A DNA stretch of 64,000 bases, taken from the NCBI RefSeq assembly GCF_000756305.1, contig NZ_JRFE01000014.1, positions 463,006 through 527,005 on the forward strand. The letters are read 5' to 3'. The notes beneath the pieces were generated by a model that worked only from the letters and a program-made list of their open reading frames with translations, did not search any database and was not told where the DNA came from. This document shows, in pieces, positions 37,510 to 45,696 of this stretch. The position numbers and the translations under genes are program-made. The stretch is from Myxosarcina sp. GI1. Its GTDB lineage: Bacteria; Cyanobacteriota; Cyanobacteriia; Cyanobacteriales; Xenococcaceae. Each line of letters begins with the position of its first letter. Positions within the stretch are counted from its first letter, which is position 1.

Positions 37510-38334
37510 TTAATAGCGACGATCGCCTTTCATTCCCGTAGTTAATTCGGTAATACCGCGCTGCATTAGTACTCCCGTAACATGACGACGATAGGCAGTA
37601 CTACCGCGTTCGTCTTCTAGATATTCGACACTGGGTGGCATTTGTTCGTGTAGTGATATACTACCAAGCTCCCCTGTAACTAACTGTGGCGATCGCACGC
37701 TCCCTGCAATGCCAAATCTTACCTGCTGGGTTTGAGTGTGATAGGCTGTTACCACAATGGCGATCGCATATCCAGCAGTACAAACCGCCATACGTTTAAA
37801 GCTAGTTTGCCATTGCAAATTCTGTGCGGGAATTTTAATGCGTCGCAATACTTCTCCTGGCTGCAAGATAGTCTGCTGCGGTGCGGTTTGAAAATCTACT
37901 GCATCGACAAAGTATGGTTCGCCATTGGGTCGCCAAATTTCATAGCTGGCATCCAAAGCCACCATCACGGGAGCAAAGGTACTGGCACTTAAAGCCAAAC
38001 AAATATTTCCGCCGACCGTTGCCGCATGGGACAGCTTAAACGAAGCCAATTCTCTCACTGCATCTTTAAGTGCTTCTGTAGCAGTCCAAGATTCGGGAAA
38101 AGAAAAATCCAGTAGATCGTTTTGGATGCAGGTTGCACCTATAGTCAAACCTTCTGGCGTAATTTCTATTTCCGTCCAGTCAAACTTTTCCATATCTACC
38201 AGGGTTTTTACCTGGGGTTGAGCTTGGTTAAAGATCCAGGTTCCGCCAGCCAACCAATTCCAGTCAGATTGCCAAGCCTTTACTTCTTGTAAAGATTTTG
38301 GCTGTAGATAGGTTTCAACGCCATACAAATCCAT
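37510..38334 (-). CDS. Xanthine dehydrogenase FAD-binding subunit
   Basis: The 274-residue protein belongs to the CoxM/XdhB FAD family. It has the flavin-binding LAGGTWIFN at about residues 30-38 and LSHAATVGGNICLALSASTFAPVMVALDA in the middle. It would pass electrons from the FeS clusters of the fused dehydrogenase to NAD. It is first in the operon FAD subunit - fused XDH - xdhC - mocA-like. A purine-type operator motif lies 59-80 bp upstream of its start. Confidence 0.88.
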   Translation of the reverse strand: MDLYGVETYLQPKSLQEVKAWQSDWNWLAGGTWIFNQAQPQVKTLVDMEKFDWTEIEITPEGLTIGATCIQNDLLDFSFPESWTATEALKDAVRELASFKLSHAATVGGNICLALSASTFAPVMVALDASYEIWRPNGEPYFVDAVDFQTAPQQTILQPGEVLRRIKIPAQNLQWQTSFKRMAVCTAGYAIAIVVTAYHTQTQQVRFGIAGSVRSPQLVTGELGSISLHEQMPPSVEYLEDERGSTAYRRHVTGVLMQRGITELTTGMKGDRRY

Positions 38335-38392
38335 AAACCTAGCAACTCATAATTTATTCAACTCTCTATCGTGAGATAGAATTAGCTCGCAC

Positions 38393-38414
38393 ACTGTATA
38401 CAATGTTTCAAAAT
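38393..38414. promoter_or_regulatory. Putative purine-regulon operator, site 1
   Basis: The motif CTGTATACAATGTTTCA with flanks A and AAAAT lies upstream of the xanthine dehydrogenase operon. It differs at two positions from the sites at 44023 and 47307, which are identical to each other over 22 bp. TGTATACA inside it is a perfect palindrome. The sites sit in both orientations relative to their genes, which suits a protein operator better than a promoter box. Confidence 0.7.
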
Positions 38415-38579
38415 ATCGTTCTTTATTATTTATTCCACTTTCAAAATTAATTTAAAGAACGGATATTAATTAGTATTGCTTACTCATCTAAATAGCAAGC
38501 GACTTTTGTTTTTAACTGCTTCGCGGTAGTTTAAAGCTTATGGCTTATAGCTCAAAGCTCTTTTTTAATCTCCTGAAAA

Positions 38580-39590
38580 CTAGTTTGGGTTAGCAATGCT
38601 ATCTGACTTATCAGCATAGGAAAATAGTTTTTCGCTAATTTTTTCTCTTTGAATTACCATCACTACACCTAATAAGGTCAAAACCACTCCTATCCACTGA
38701 ATAAAAGTAAGTGACTCCAATAAAAATAGGTAACTAAATAGCATGGCAAAAACAGGTGTCAAAAAAATTAAAGAGCTAATACTCGTAAGACTACCTACGG
38801 AAGCTAAATAGAAAAAGAGTCCGTAAGTTAATGCGGTACCAAATAATGTTGCGTAACCCAAAGCCGTCCAACCCACACTATCTAAATTATTCCATTGATT
38901 AGTCTCTGTCCAAGCAGACAAGACAAATAAAGGAATTCCTCCCAAGAGCATGTGCCAACCCGTAGCTACAACGACATCTGCATGTTGGCGCACATAGCGA
39001 ATCATAATCGTCCCAAAAGACATAGAGAGAGCCGCTAAAAGCATCAAAAATTCTCCACTCTGAATTAGGCTTTGCCAGCTAATAGCAGTCAACTGATTTT
39101 GTAAAAAGCTAAAATTTCCCGTCGCCAGGCTCGTAATCCACTGACTGGGTAAACCACAACAGCTAATACCAATCGCTCCCAAACTCAAACCCAACCACCC
39201 CCATAAACCAATAAACTCTCCGAACAGCAATCTTGCTAAAATAGCGACTACTAAAGGTTGAGCATCGATCAGCACCGCACCGATACCCGCTCCCGTACTT
39301 ACCAAGCCTTCTGTCAGGAAACCTTGAAACATCGCTCCATCAATAAGGGAGAATAGCAATATCCATAGCCAAGCTTTCCAGGTTTTAGGTTGAGGTAGTT
39401 TCCACCAGGCAGCCAATAGTAAAACAATGATTCCCGCAGGAACTAGCCGAAAACCAGCCATGAATAAAGGTGTAGTGTCACTGATAATCGCCTTCATTGC
39501 TACCATTGCCGTGCCTAGAAAAAAGAAGGGTGCAATTAAGACTATGGGGGATTGTGCGAAATTTTTTGGCGAATTGTTCTCTATAGTCAT
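38580..39590 (-). CDS. DMT/EamA family transporter
   Basis: The 336-residue protein has ten hydrophobic segments arranged as two EamA repeats (about residues 15-150 and 175-315). FMAGFRLVPAGIIVLLLAAWW and LTPVFAMLFSYLFLLESLTFIQWIGVVLTLLGVVMV are typical. It moves a small metabolite across the plasma membrane; the operator-like palindrome upstream hints at a purine compound, but this is inference. The motif lies about 100 bp upstream of its start. Confidence 0.88.
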   Translation of the reverse strand: MTIENNSPKNFAQSPIVLIAPFFFLGTAMVAMKAIISDTTPLFMAGFRLVPAGIIVLLLAAWWKLPQPKTWKAWLWILLFSLIDGAMFQGFLTEGLVSTGAGIGAVLIDAQPLVVAILARLLFGEFIGLWGWLGLSLGAIGISCCGLPSQWITSLATGNFSFLQNQLTAISWQSLIQSGEFLMLLAALSMSFGTIMIRYVRQHADVVVATGWHMLLGGIPLFVLSAWTETNQWNNLDSVGWTALGYATLFGTALTYGLFFYLASVGSLTSISSLIFLTPVFAMLFSYLFLLESLTFIQWIGVVLTLLGVVMVIQREKISEKLFSYADKSDSIANPN

Positions 39591-39689
39591 TGCCTACTGG
39601 TTGAGTAAGTGTATCCTTCGATAATGTATATATTTTTGGTATAAAAGCTGTATTTATGATGACAAAAGATTATTGGCGACTCTGTAAAG

Positions 39690-39703
39690 TATACTGTATA
39701 CAG
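39690..39703. promoter_or_regulatory. Putative purine-regulon operator, site 2 (short form)
   Basis: TATACTGTATACAG contains the palindrome CTGTATACAG, the core of the other sites, but lacks the ATGTTTCA half. It lies about 100 bp upstream of the minus-strand DMT transporter gene and 164 bp upstream of the plus-strand SH3 gene. It is weaker evidence than the other three. Confidence 0.5.
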
Positions 39704-39866
39704 CAAGCAGAAAATAAAAAAAAATCGATCGAAACTTACTGCTATTTGTAAAACTTTTAGCAAACTGAGAAAGAACTATCTCGATCGCTTTAGAGAAATT
39801 TTTAGTTTCTAGAGTTTAATTTACGTCGAAAGTTATTAATTTTGGAGCATAAATAAGGTAAAAGTA

Positions 39867-40421
39867 ATGAAAATAACAAAAGTATTGAATTTGAAGCAAG
39901 TCTGCATCGGTCTTTTAGCTGGTGTTGCTGCGATCGCAGTTGGTTTGGGTAATTTTTCTTCGGCTTTAGCTGCCGATGCCTACAATTATCAAAATAATCA
40001 AGAATTAAATCAATCGGCTACTCTAACTGCTTCCAATAGCGATCGCCCAATTAATTTTTATCCCCAACCAGATTTACGCAAGCCACCTTTAGGCAAAGCA
40101 CAAACGGGCGATCGCGTCACTGTCTTGCAACAGATAAGCGGGAATCGGGGCAAACAATGGGATTATGTCAAATTTGAGAACGAAAAACAGTCAGAGGGTT
40201 GGATACAACAAGATTTTATTGCCATTCAAACTCAACAGACTTCCCAACAAGAGCAAAAACCCGATCGACAAAGCCAAAGTCAATCGGCTACTGCATATTC
40301 TCAACAAGAAGATTATCCAGATTCTCAGCAGTCAAACAAATATCAAACCAATCAAAAGCAAGCTTATTCCCAAGAAAAACAGGAACATCAAAAATCTCAA
40401 AGCTATGGGCGAAATCAATAA
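39867..40421 (+). CDS. Secreted SH3b-domain protein with Gln/Ser-rich tail
   Basis: The 184-residue protein begins with a signal peptide (about residues 1-36, LLAGVAAIAVGLGNFSSALA). One bacterial SH3 domain follows (about 55-120, INFYPQPDLRKPPLGKAQTG, then WDYVKFENEKQSEGWIQQDF). The last 60 residues are low-complexity Gln, Ser, Lys and Tyr. It is probably periplasmic or wall-associated and may bind peptidoglycan. No enzyme domain is present. Confidence 0.85.
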   Translation: MKITKVLNLKQVCIGLLAGVAAIAVGLGNFSSALAADAYNYQNNQELNQSATLTASNSDRPINFYPQPDLRKPPLGKAQTGDRVTVLQQISGNRGKQWDYVKFENEKQSEGWIQQDFIAIQTQQTSQQEQKPDRQSQSQSATAYSQQEDYPDSQQSNKYQTNQKQAYSQEKQEHQKSQSYGRNQ

Positions 40422-40471
40422 AATTTAGGAACATATCTCATACTGCAATGCAGAAGTCAAAAGTTAAAAGC

Positions 40472-40514
40472 GGCGAGACCCCGCTGAGGTTTCCTCAGCA
40501 AGGGAACGCTCGCC
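40472..40514. repeat. Nested palindrome
   Basis: An outer GGCGAG/CTCGCC stem encloses CTGAGG-TTT-CCTCAG (40484-40498). The inner core is the reverse complement of that at 23157-23177. It lies downstream of the SH3 gene and may serve as its terminator, but the shared core marks it as a copy of a dispersed palindrome. Confidence 0.6.
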
Positions 40515-40718
40515 AAGAAGTCAAAAGACAAAAGCTTTACCGAGCAAGGCTAAGATTTTTAAAAGGTTGCTTTACTTACGCCCTAGTCTACTAGTTAATT
40601 TTTAGGGTCTTCAAGGGGTCGAAAATTACTAAGTTGTCAATCTCAATTAAGCTTATAGCTAATGGCTTAAGGCTAAAAGCTTTTTTTTAAAAAATTAGCA
40701 GTTTATTGTTTTTTTATC

Positions 40719-42050
40719 ATGTCATCATCTACTAAAGTTATTCGTAGTTCCTTTTTAGACTTTGTTGAAGATCCTTTTTATCAATCCGAATCTGATAGCA
40801 TTCGCTATGTACTAGACGGGTTATTGGTAGTAGAAGATGGCAAAATACAAGCTTTGGGAAGTTATGAAAGCTTAAAAGAACGCTATAGTGATGCTGAAAT
40901 TATTAGCTATCCAGATAAATTAATTACTCCAGGCTTAATCGATCTCCACGTTCACTATCCTCAAACTGAGATGATTGGTGCCTATGGAGAACAACTGTTG
41001 CAATGGCTGGATAAATATACGTTTCCAGTCGAAGCAAAATTTAAAGATGCCGAATATGCTCGCACCATTGCCGTTTTTTTTCTCGACGAACTACTACGCA
41101 ATGGAACGACAACAGCCGTAGTTTTAACTACTATCTTTCCAGAATCGGTGGAAGCTTTATTTACTGAGGCGCAAAGTCGCAAAATGCGAATTATCGCAGG
41201 ACAAATGATGATGACGCGCAATGCACCCGATTTTTTACTCAATGATGCTTCAACTGCCTACGGACAGATACGGGAACAAATTCAGCAGTGGCACGGGTTA
41301 GATCGATTACTTTATGCTATTACTCCTCGCTTTGCTATTACCTCTACTCCAGAGGAGTTATCTCTAGCAGGTAAGCTAAAAGCTGAATATCCCAATGTCT
41401 ACGTGCATACTCACCTGGCAGAAAATGTCAGTGAAGTGGAGTTTACTGCCGAACTTTTTCCCGAAAGTAAAGACTATTTGAATGTATACGAACAATTCGG
41501 CTTGGTTAGCGATCGCACTATTTTTGCCCACTGCATTCAATTAGATGACTCGGCTTTTACCAGACTATCTGAATCGGGTGCGGCGATCGCTTTCTGTCCG
41601 ACTTCCAATCTATTTTTAGGAAGTGGTTTGTTTAAACTCGACAAGTCAAAATCAACAACAACACCAGTCAAGGTAGGATTGGCTACGGATGTCGGTGCGG
41701 GAACTAGCTTGTCGCAACTGCGAACTATGTGTGATGCTTACAAGGTGATGCAGTTGCAAAATAAGAGTTTGTCGGTATTTCAGGCTTTTTACTTAGCAAC
41801 ACTGGGGGCAGCTAAAGCTCTTTCTTTGGAAGATAAAATTGGCAGTTTTGAGGTTGAGAAAGAAGCCGATTTTGTAGTTTGGGATTTACAAGCCACACCT
41901 ATAATGAAACTACGTAACCCCGACGGTAAAGCGCAAAATCTGGCAGAATTAGCTGAAAAAGCATTTGCCACGATGATTTTAGGGGACGATCGAGCAGTTG
42001 CAGCTACTTACGTTGCGGGGGAGCTATTAGCCAATCACAGCAGTTATTGA
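40719..42050 (+). CDS. guaD: Guanine deaminase
   Basis: The 443-residue enzyme is an amidohydrolase with the guanine deaminase pattern. PGLIDLHVHYPQTEMIGAYG has the metal-binding HxH, VYVHTHLAEN the third His, FAHCIQLDD the next, FCPTSNLFLGSGLF and LATDVGAGTS the metal-binding Asp. It turns guanine into xanthine, which feeds the xanthine dehydrogenase encoded nearby. It is cytoplasmic, monocistronic and of normal length. Confidence 0.95.
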   Translation: MSSSTKVIRSSFLDFVEDPFYQSESDSIRYVLDGLLVVEDGKIQALGSYESLKERYSDAEIISYPDKLITPGLIDLHVHYPQTEMIGAYGEQLLQWLDKYTFPVEAKFKDAEYARTIAVFFLDELLRNGTTTAVVLTTIFPESVEALFTEAQSRKMRIIAGQMMMTRNAPDFLLNDASTAYGQIREQIQQWHGLDRLLYAITPRFAITSTPEELSLAGKLKAEYPNVYVHTHLAENVSEVEFTAELFPESKDYLNVYEQFGLVSDRTIFAHCIQLDDSAFTRLSESGAAIAFCPTSNLFLGSGLFKLDKSKSTTTPVKVGLATDVGAGTSLSQLRTMCDAYKVMQLQNKSLSVFQAFYLATLGAAKALSLEDKIGSFEVEKEADFVVWDLQATPIMKLRNPDGKAQNLAELAEKAFATMILGDDRAVAATYVAGELLANHSSY

Positions 42051-42178
42051 TTGGGTAGACCAAATTAAATTGTTTTAAGTAATAGGTAATAAGCTGTTCC
42101 CTGTTCGCTATTTCCTATTCCCCAGATCGAAACTAGCTAATTTTGTACTCATCGCGCCTCACGTACTGTAAGTTCGCC

Positions 42179-42466
42179 CTATTCACCATACAGCGATCTA
42201 ATAAGCGATCGCTTGGCTGCGCCCATAGGTTCTATTAGAGTAAAGTCACTAATTTGAGTGTCCTTAGATACTGAAGTTAGCTCCAGATTAATACATCTTT
42301 GCAAATGTTCGACTTTTCTGGATACAGATATTTCTCTGACTAATGAATTAGCAAGGGAACACTGTCCTCTGACAAGCAATCGAGTTAACCAGTTTGGAGG
42401 TTGGGGTGCAGTTATATATTCGGGTAATTGTTCCCAGCGTCGATAATTTTCCCAATTTTTTTGCAT
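42179..42466 (-). CDS. Hypothetical protein, 95 residues
   Basis: The frame starts MQKNWENYRRWEQLPEYITA and contains PNWLTRLLVRGQCSLANSLVRE, basic and Trp-rich. It starts 47 bp from the divergent beta-helix gene and has AAGAACAATATG before the start, a weak ribosome-binding site. The family is not recognised; it could be a short cyanobacterial conserved protein. Confidence 0.45.
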   Translation of the reverse strand: MQKNWENYRRWEQLPEYITAPQPPNWLTRLLVRGQCSLANSLVREISVSRKVEHLQRCINLELTSVSKDTQISDFTLIEPMGAAKRSLIRSLYGE

Positions 42467-42512
42467 ATTGTTCTTATAAAGTAGCTAAAGTTACTGAAAA
42501 TATTTTTGTTCT

Positions 42513-43979
42513 GTGAATATTCTATCTAATTTATTTAGTTCGTTGTCCAGATTGGGACTATTTTGGTTATTAATCTTGCTTTGCATGGGTTTTTTAATTG
42601 CTCCAGCAAGAGCGATCGAGCTAGACTCGATTCCTGCTCGAATTATGGTGACAACCACTAACGATATTGGTCGGGGTTCTTTGCGAGAGGCGATCGACCT
42701 AGCCAATCGGTATCCAGATGATAATGTTATCGATCTCAGTCAAGTCAGCGGCGCGATCGCCCTGAACTCTCCCCTACCCAAAATTTGTAGCAATTTAGCG
42801 ATCGTCGGTGATGGCAACGATGTTATTAGTGGTAACGATCTCTATCGGGTGCTTTACATAGAACGCGGAGAAGTAAGCATTAGCAAACTATCTATTAGCA
42901 ACGGTCTGGCAAAAGGAGAAGACGGACGTAACGGTAGTGGTGCGGGGGCAGGAATGGGAGGCGGAATATTTATCGACGATGGAACGGTTATTTTAAGCGA
43001 GGTTACTTTTACTAATAATCGGGCAGTTGGAGGAGATGGATGGGAAGAGAAAAGACTAGAAACTACGGCTTTTAACAGCCATATTAGTGAAGATAACCAT
43101 CATTTTCGCGTCAATCGTGGGGCAACATCGGAAATTAATGGCATTGGTATTAATAATTTAGCCGCGCTTCCCTTACGAGAACGAGAGGTGGATATAGCCA
43201 CTGACAGTAACAAATATAAGGTCAATCGCGGGGCAGTAGCAGGAGTCAATGGCATCGGAGTGAACGGTATTGGCAGCATTGTTTTTGGCGGTGGCGGTGG
43301 TTTTGGAGGCTTTGGTAATGCTGGTAATGGCGGCAATGGCGGCAATGGCGGTAGCGAAGGAGGAAACGGCGGCAATGGTGGTGATGGAGGAAATGGGGGA
43401 ACTGGGATATTTGGCAGTTTTGGTTTAATGGACGATAGAGGCAGCATCGGAACGGTTGTCTTCAGTGGAGGCGGTGGTTTTGGAGGCTTTGGCAATGCTG
43501 GTAATGGCGGCAATGGCGGCAATTTTGTTGTGAGTGGTAATGGCGGTAATGGCGGTAATGGCGGTGACGGTGGTTTTGGCGGTGGCGGAGGCAGTGGAGG
43601 TTTTGGCGGCAGTGGCGCAATCGCTGGTAAAACGGGACGAGGAGGAAGAAGCGGTTTTGGCGGTAGCGATGGTGGAGTTGGTTATAGCGGTAGTGGTGCT
43701 GGTTTGGGTGGTGGAATTTTTATCCGTTCTGGTAAGTTAATTCTATCTAAAACTATATTTACCCATAATCAGGCAATTGGTGGTAAAGGTATTGATTCTG
43801 GTTGGGGAAAAGGTGGTGCTATGTTTATCGTTACCGAAACTCTGGCTAGACAAAGTGGCGATCGCCCTCCTCAAGTAGTATCTTTAGGAGCGCTGCCAAA
43901 ATTCAATCATAATCTTGCCGATGCTAGTAACTTTTCTAATGATGAAGTTGATGTTTATGGGAAAATCTCGCTTCAGTAA
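42513..43979 (+). CDS. Secreted Gly-rich beta-helix protein
   Basis: The 488-residue protein starts at GTG with a signal peptide (LFWLLILLCMGFLIAPARA). Next comes the TTTNDIGRGSLREAIDLAN block found at the front of right-handed beta-helix and choice-of-anchor proteins, then helical turns such as LSISNGLA and VILSEVTFTNNRAVGGDG. Residues about 255-400 are a GGNGGNGG-type glycine-rich region resembling PGRS sequence. It should be exported and surface-associated. The Gly-rich part is made of short repeated DNA units and is probably variable between strains. Confidence 0.8.
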   Translation: MNILSNLFSSLSRLGLFWLLILLCMGFLIAPARAIELDSIPARIMVTTTNDIGRGSLREAIDLANRYPDDNVIDLSQVSGAIALNSPLPKICSNLAIVGDGNDVISGNDLYRVLYIERGEVSISKLSISNGLAKGEDGRNGSGAGAGMGGGIFIDDGTVILSEVTFTNNRAVGGDGWEEKRLETTAFNSHISEDNHHFRVNRGATSEINGIGINNLAALPLREREVDIATDSNKYKVNRGAVAGVNGIGVNGIGSIVFGGGGGFGGFGNAGNGGNGGNGGSEGGNGGNGGDGGNGGTGIFGSFGLMDDRGSIGTVVFSGGGGFGGFGNAGNGGNGGNFVVSGNGGNGGNGGDGGFGGGGGSGGFGGSGAIAGKTGRGGRSGFGGSDGGVGYSGSGAGLGGGIFIRSGKLILSKTIFTHNQAIGGKGIDSGWGKGGAMFIVTETLARQSGDRPPQVVSLGALPKFNHNLADASNFSNDEVDVYGKISLQ

Positions 43980-44022
43980 TAGAAAATTGGATCTAGGTTT
44001 TAGTTTTGACTTTTAACTTTTG

Positions 44023-44044
44023 ACTGTATGCAATGTTTCAGAAT
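44023..44044. promoter_or_regulatory. Putative purine-regulon operator, site 3
   Basis: CTGTATGCAATGTTTCA with flanks A and GAAT lies 58-79 bp upstream of the AzgA permease start. All 22 bp are identical to the site at 47307-47328. A further ATACTGTAT half site follows at 44047-44055. Confidence 0.75.
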
Positions 44045-44101
44045 AAATACTGTATCGAGGATATCTTAATTAAATAATTATTAAATAATGAGGTATTTAC
44101 T

Positions 44102-45520
44102 ATGAGTCGGAAACCTTCACCTACTCCGACTAAAACGAAATCCGAGCTAGACGCATCATCAACTAGTTCGAGTGGCATAGCTGGTTTCTTTGGCTTCGAT
44201 CGCCTGGAAACGAATTTCCGCACCGAAGTTTTGGCAGGGGTTACGACATTTGTAACTATGGCTTACATTTTAGCTGTAAATCCAGATATTCTCTCCAACG
44301 CTATCTTTTTACAAGAGTCGGGAGATTTATTTGGTGAGTTGGTTTTTGCTACGGCAATTTCTGCGGCGATCGCTACCCTGATAATGGGACTCTACGCTAA
44401 GTATCCTTTTGCCCTGGCACCAGGTATGGGTATCAATGCTTACTTTGCTTTTTCGGTAGTCTTGGGCTTGGGAATAGACTGGCGTGTGGCTTTAGCGGCA
44501 GTATTTATCGAGGGACTGATTTTTATAGTCATGTCCCTATCAAAGATACGTAGTCGCATCGTCGCTGCCATACCAGACTGTCTCAAACACGCCACTGCTT
44601 CAGGTATAGGTTTATTTATTGCCTATATTGCTCTGACCAGTAATTCAGGAATTATCGTTACCAGTGAGACTACCACTACGACGTTGGGTAATATAGCCGC
44701 TCCTAATACCCTCATGGCGATCGCAGGTATTTTAATTACTGCCGCATTTGTAGCGCGAAGAGTCAAGGGTGCATTGCTAATTGGTATTTTTGCAACTGCC
44801 TTACTAGGCTGGATTTTAGGAGTTGCCCCCTGGCCTCAAGGTATTGTTGGTTTCCCCTCCTTTCCCGTCAATATTGCAGGACAGGCTTTTGTCGGGTTGA
44901 GTCAGGTATTTCAAAACAATATTTGGAACTTGCTAGCAGTAATATTTGTTTTCTTATTTGTCGATACTTTCGATACCGTAGGAACCCTGACAGGAGTTGG
45001 TGTTAAGGCTGGTTTTGTCGATGAACAAGGAGAACTACCCCATGCTGAAAAAGCATTTATGGCAGATGCGGTAGGAACCACTGCTGGTGCGGCTTTAGGC
45101 ACCTCTACTGTCGCTACCTACATCGAGTCTGCGGCTGGCGTATCTGAAGGGGGACGCAGTGGTTTAACTGCTGTGGTTGCAGCAATTTTATTTGCTCTGG
45201 CAATCTTTTTTACCCCTCTACTTTCGGCTATTCCTCCTTTTGCTACCGCACCAGTATTATTAATTGTGGGAGTTTTGATGGCGGGTAGCATTACCGAAAT
45301 TAACTGGAACGATCCTGCCGAATCGATACCTTCTTTTCTAACTATTTTGTTTATTCCCCTCAGTTTTTCAATCGCCGAAGGTTTAGCTGTTGGCTTTATT
45401 AGTTATCCCCTGCTTAAAACCTTTCAGGGTAAAGCTCACGAAACCGATTTTGCCGTCTGGATTTTAGCAGCAATATTTTTGCTGAGATTCGTCTTTTTGG
45501 CTTTAGAAATTGGCGCGTAA
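44102..45520 (+). CDS. AzgA-type purine permease (NCS2 family)
   Basis: The 472-residue protein has about 12-14 membrane segments. The AzgA signature is seen as FGFDRLETNFRTEVLAGVTTFVTMAYILAVNPDIL, and ALAPGMGINAYFAF, GTLTGVGVKAGFVDEQGE and GTSTVATYIESAAGVSEGGRSGL are typical. It should import adenine, guanine or hypoxanthine by proton symport. With guanine deaminase, xanthine dehydrogenase and the nucleoside hydrolase it makes a purine use pathway. An operator-like motif lies just upstream. Confidence 0.92.
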   Translation: MSRKPSPTPTKTKSELDASSTSSSGIAGFFGFDRLETNFRTEVLAGVTTFVTMAYILAVNPDILSNAIFLQESGDLFGELVFATAISAAIATLIMGLYAKYPFALAPGMGINAYFAFSVVLGLGIDWRVALAAVFIEGLIFIVMSLSKIRSRIVAAIPDCLKHATASGIGLFIAYIALTSNSGIIVTSETTTTTLGNIAAPNTLMAIAGILITAAFVARRVKGALLIGIFATALLGWILGVAPWPQGIVGFPSFPVNIAGQAFVGLSQVFQNNIWNLLAVIFVFLFVDTFDTVGTLTGVGVKAGFVDEQGELPHAEKAFMADAVGTTAGAALGTSTVATYIESAAGVSEGGRSGLTAVVAAILFALAIFFTPLLSAIPPFATAPVLLIVGVLMAGSITEINWNDPAESIPSFLTILFIPLSFSIAEGLAVGFISYPLLKTFQGKAHETDFAVWILAAIFLLRFVFLALEIGA

Positions 45521-45696
45521 AAAACAAACTGATGATGAGTTGTCTGACGCGATCGCAAATACATTTAACGTAGATAAATAGATGGGTGTAATTAAATATA
45601 AAACACTCAGTACCAATAGCCTATCGCGATCGCATCATGAATTTTGTCTTAATACCTTTCCGCAATATTTATCTGGCTAGTATGCAGGGTACAAGC

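Noticed and set aside
40165-40594. Two frames overlapping the SH3 gene
   Set aside because: They are out-of-frame readings of its low-complexity tail and of the palindrome downstream.
43100-43522. Proline-rich 140-codon frame on the minus strand
   Set aside because: It is the antisense of the glycine-rich repeats of the beta-helix gene; GGN codons read backwards give Pro.
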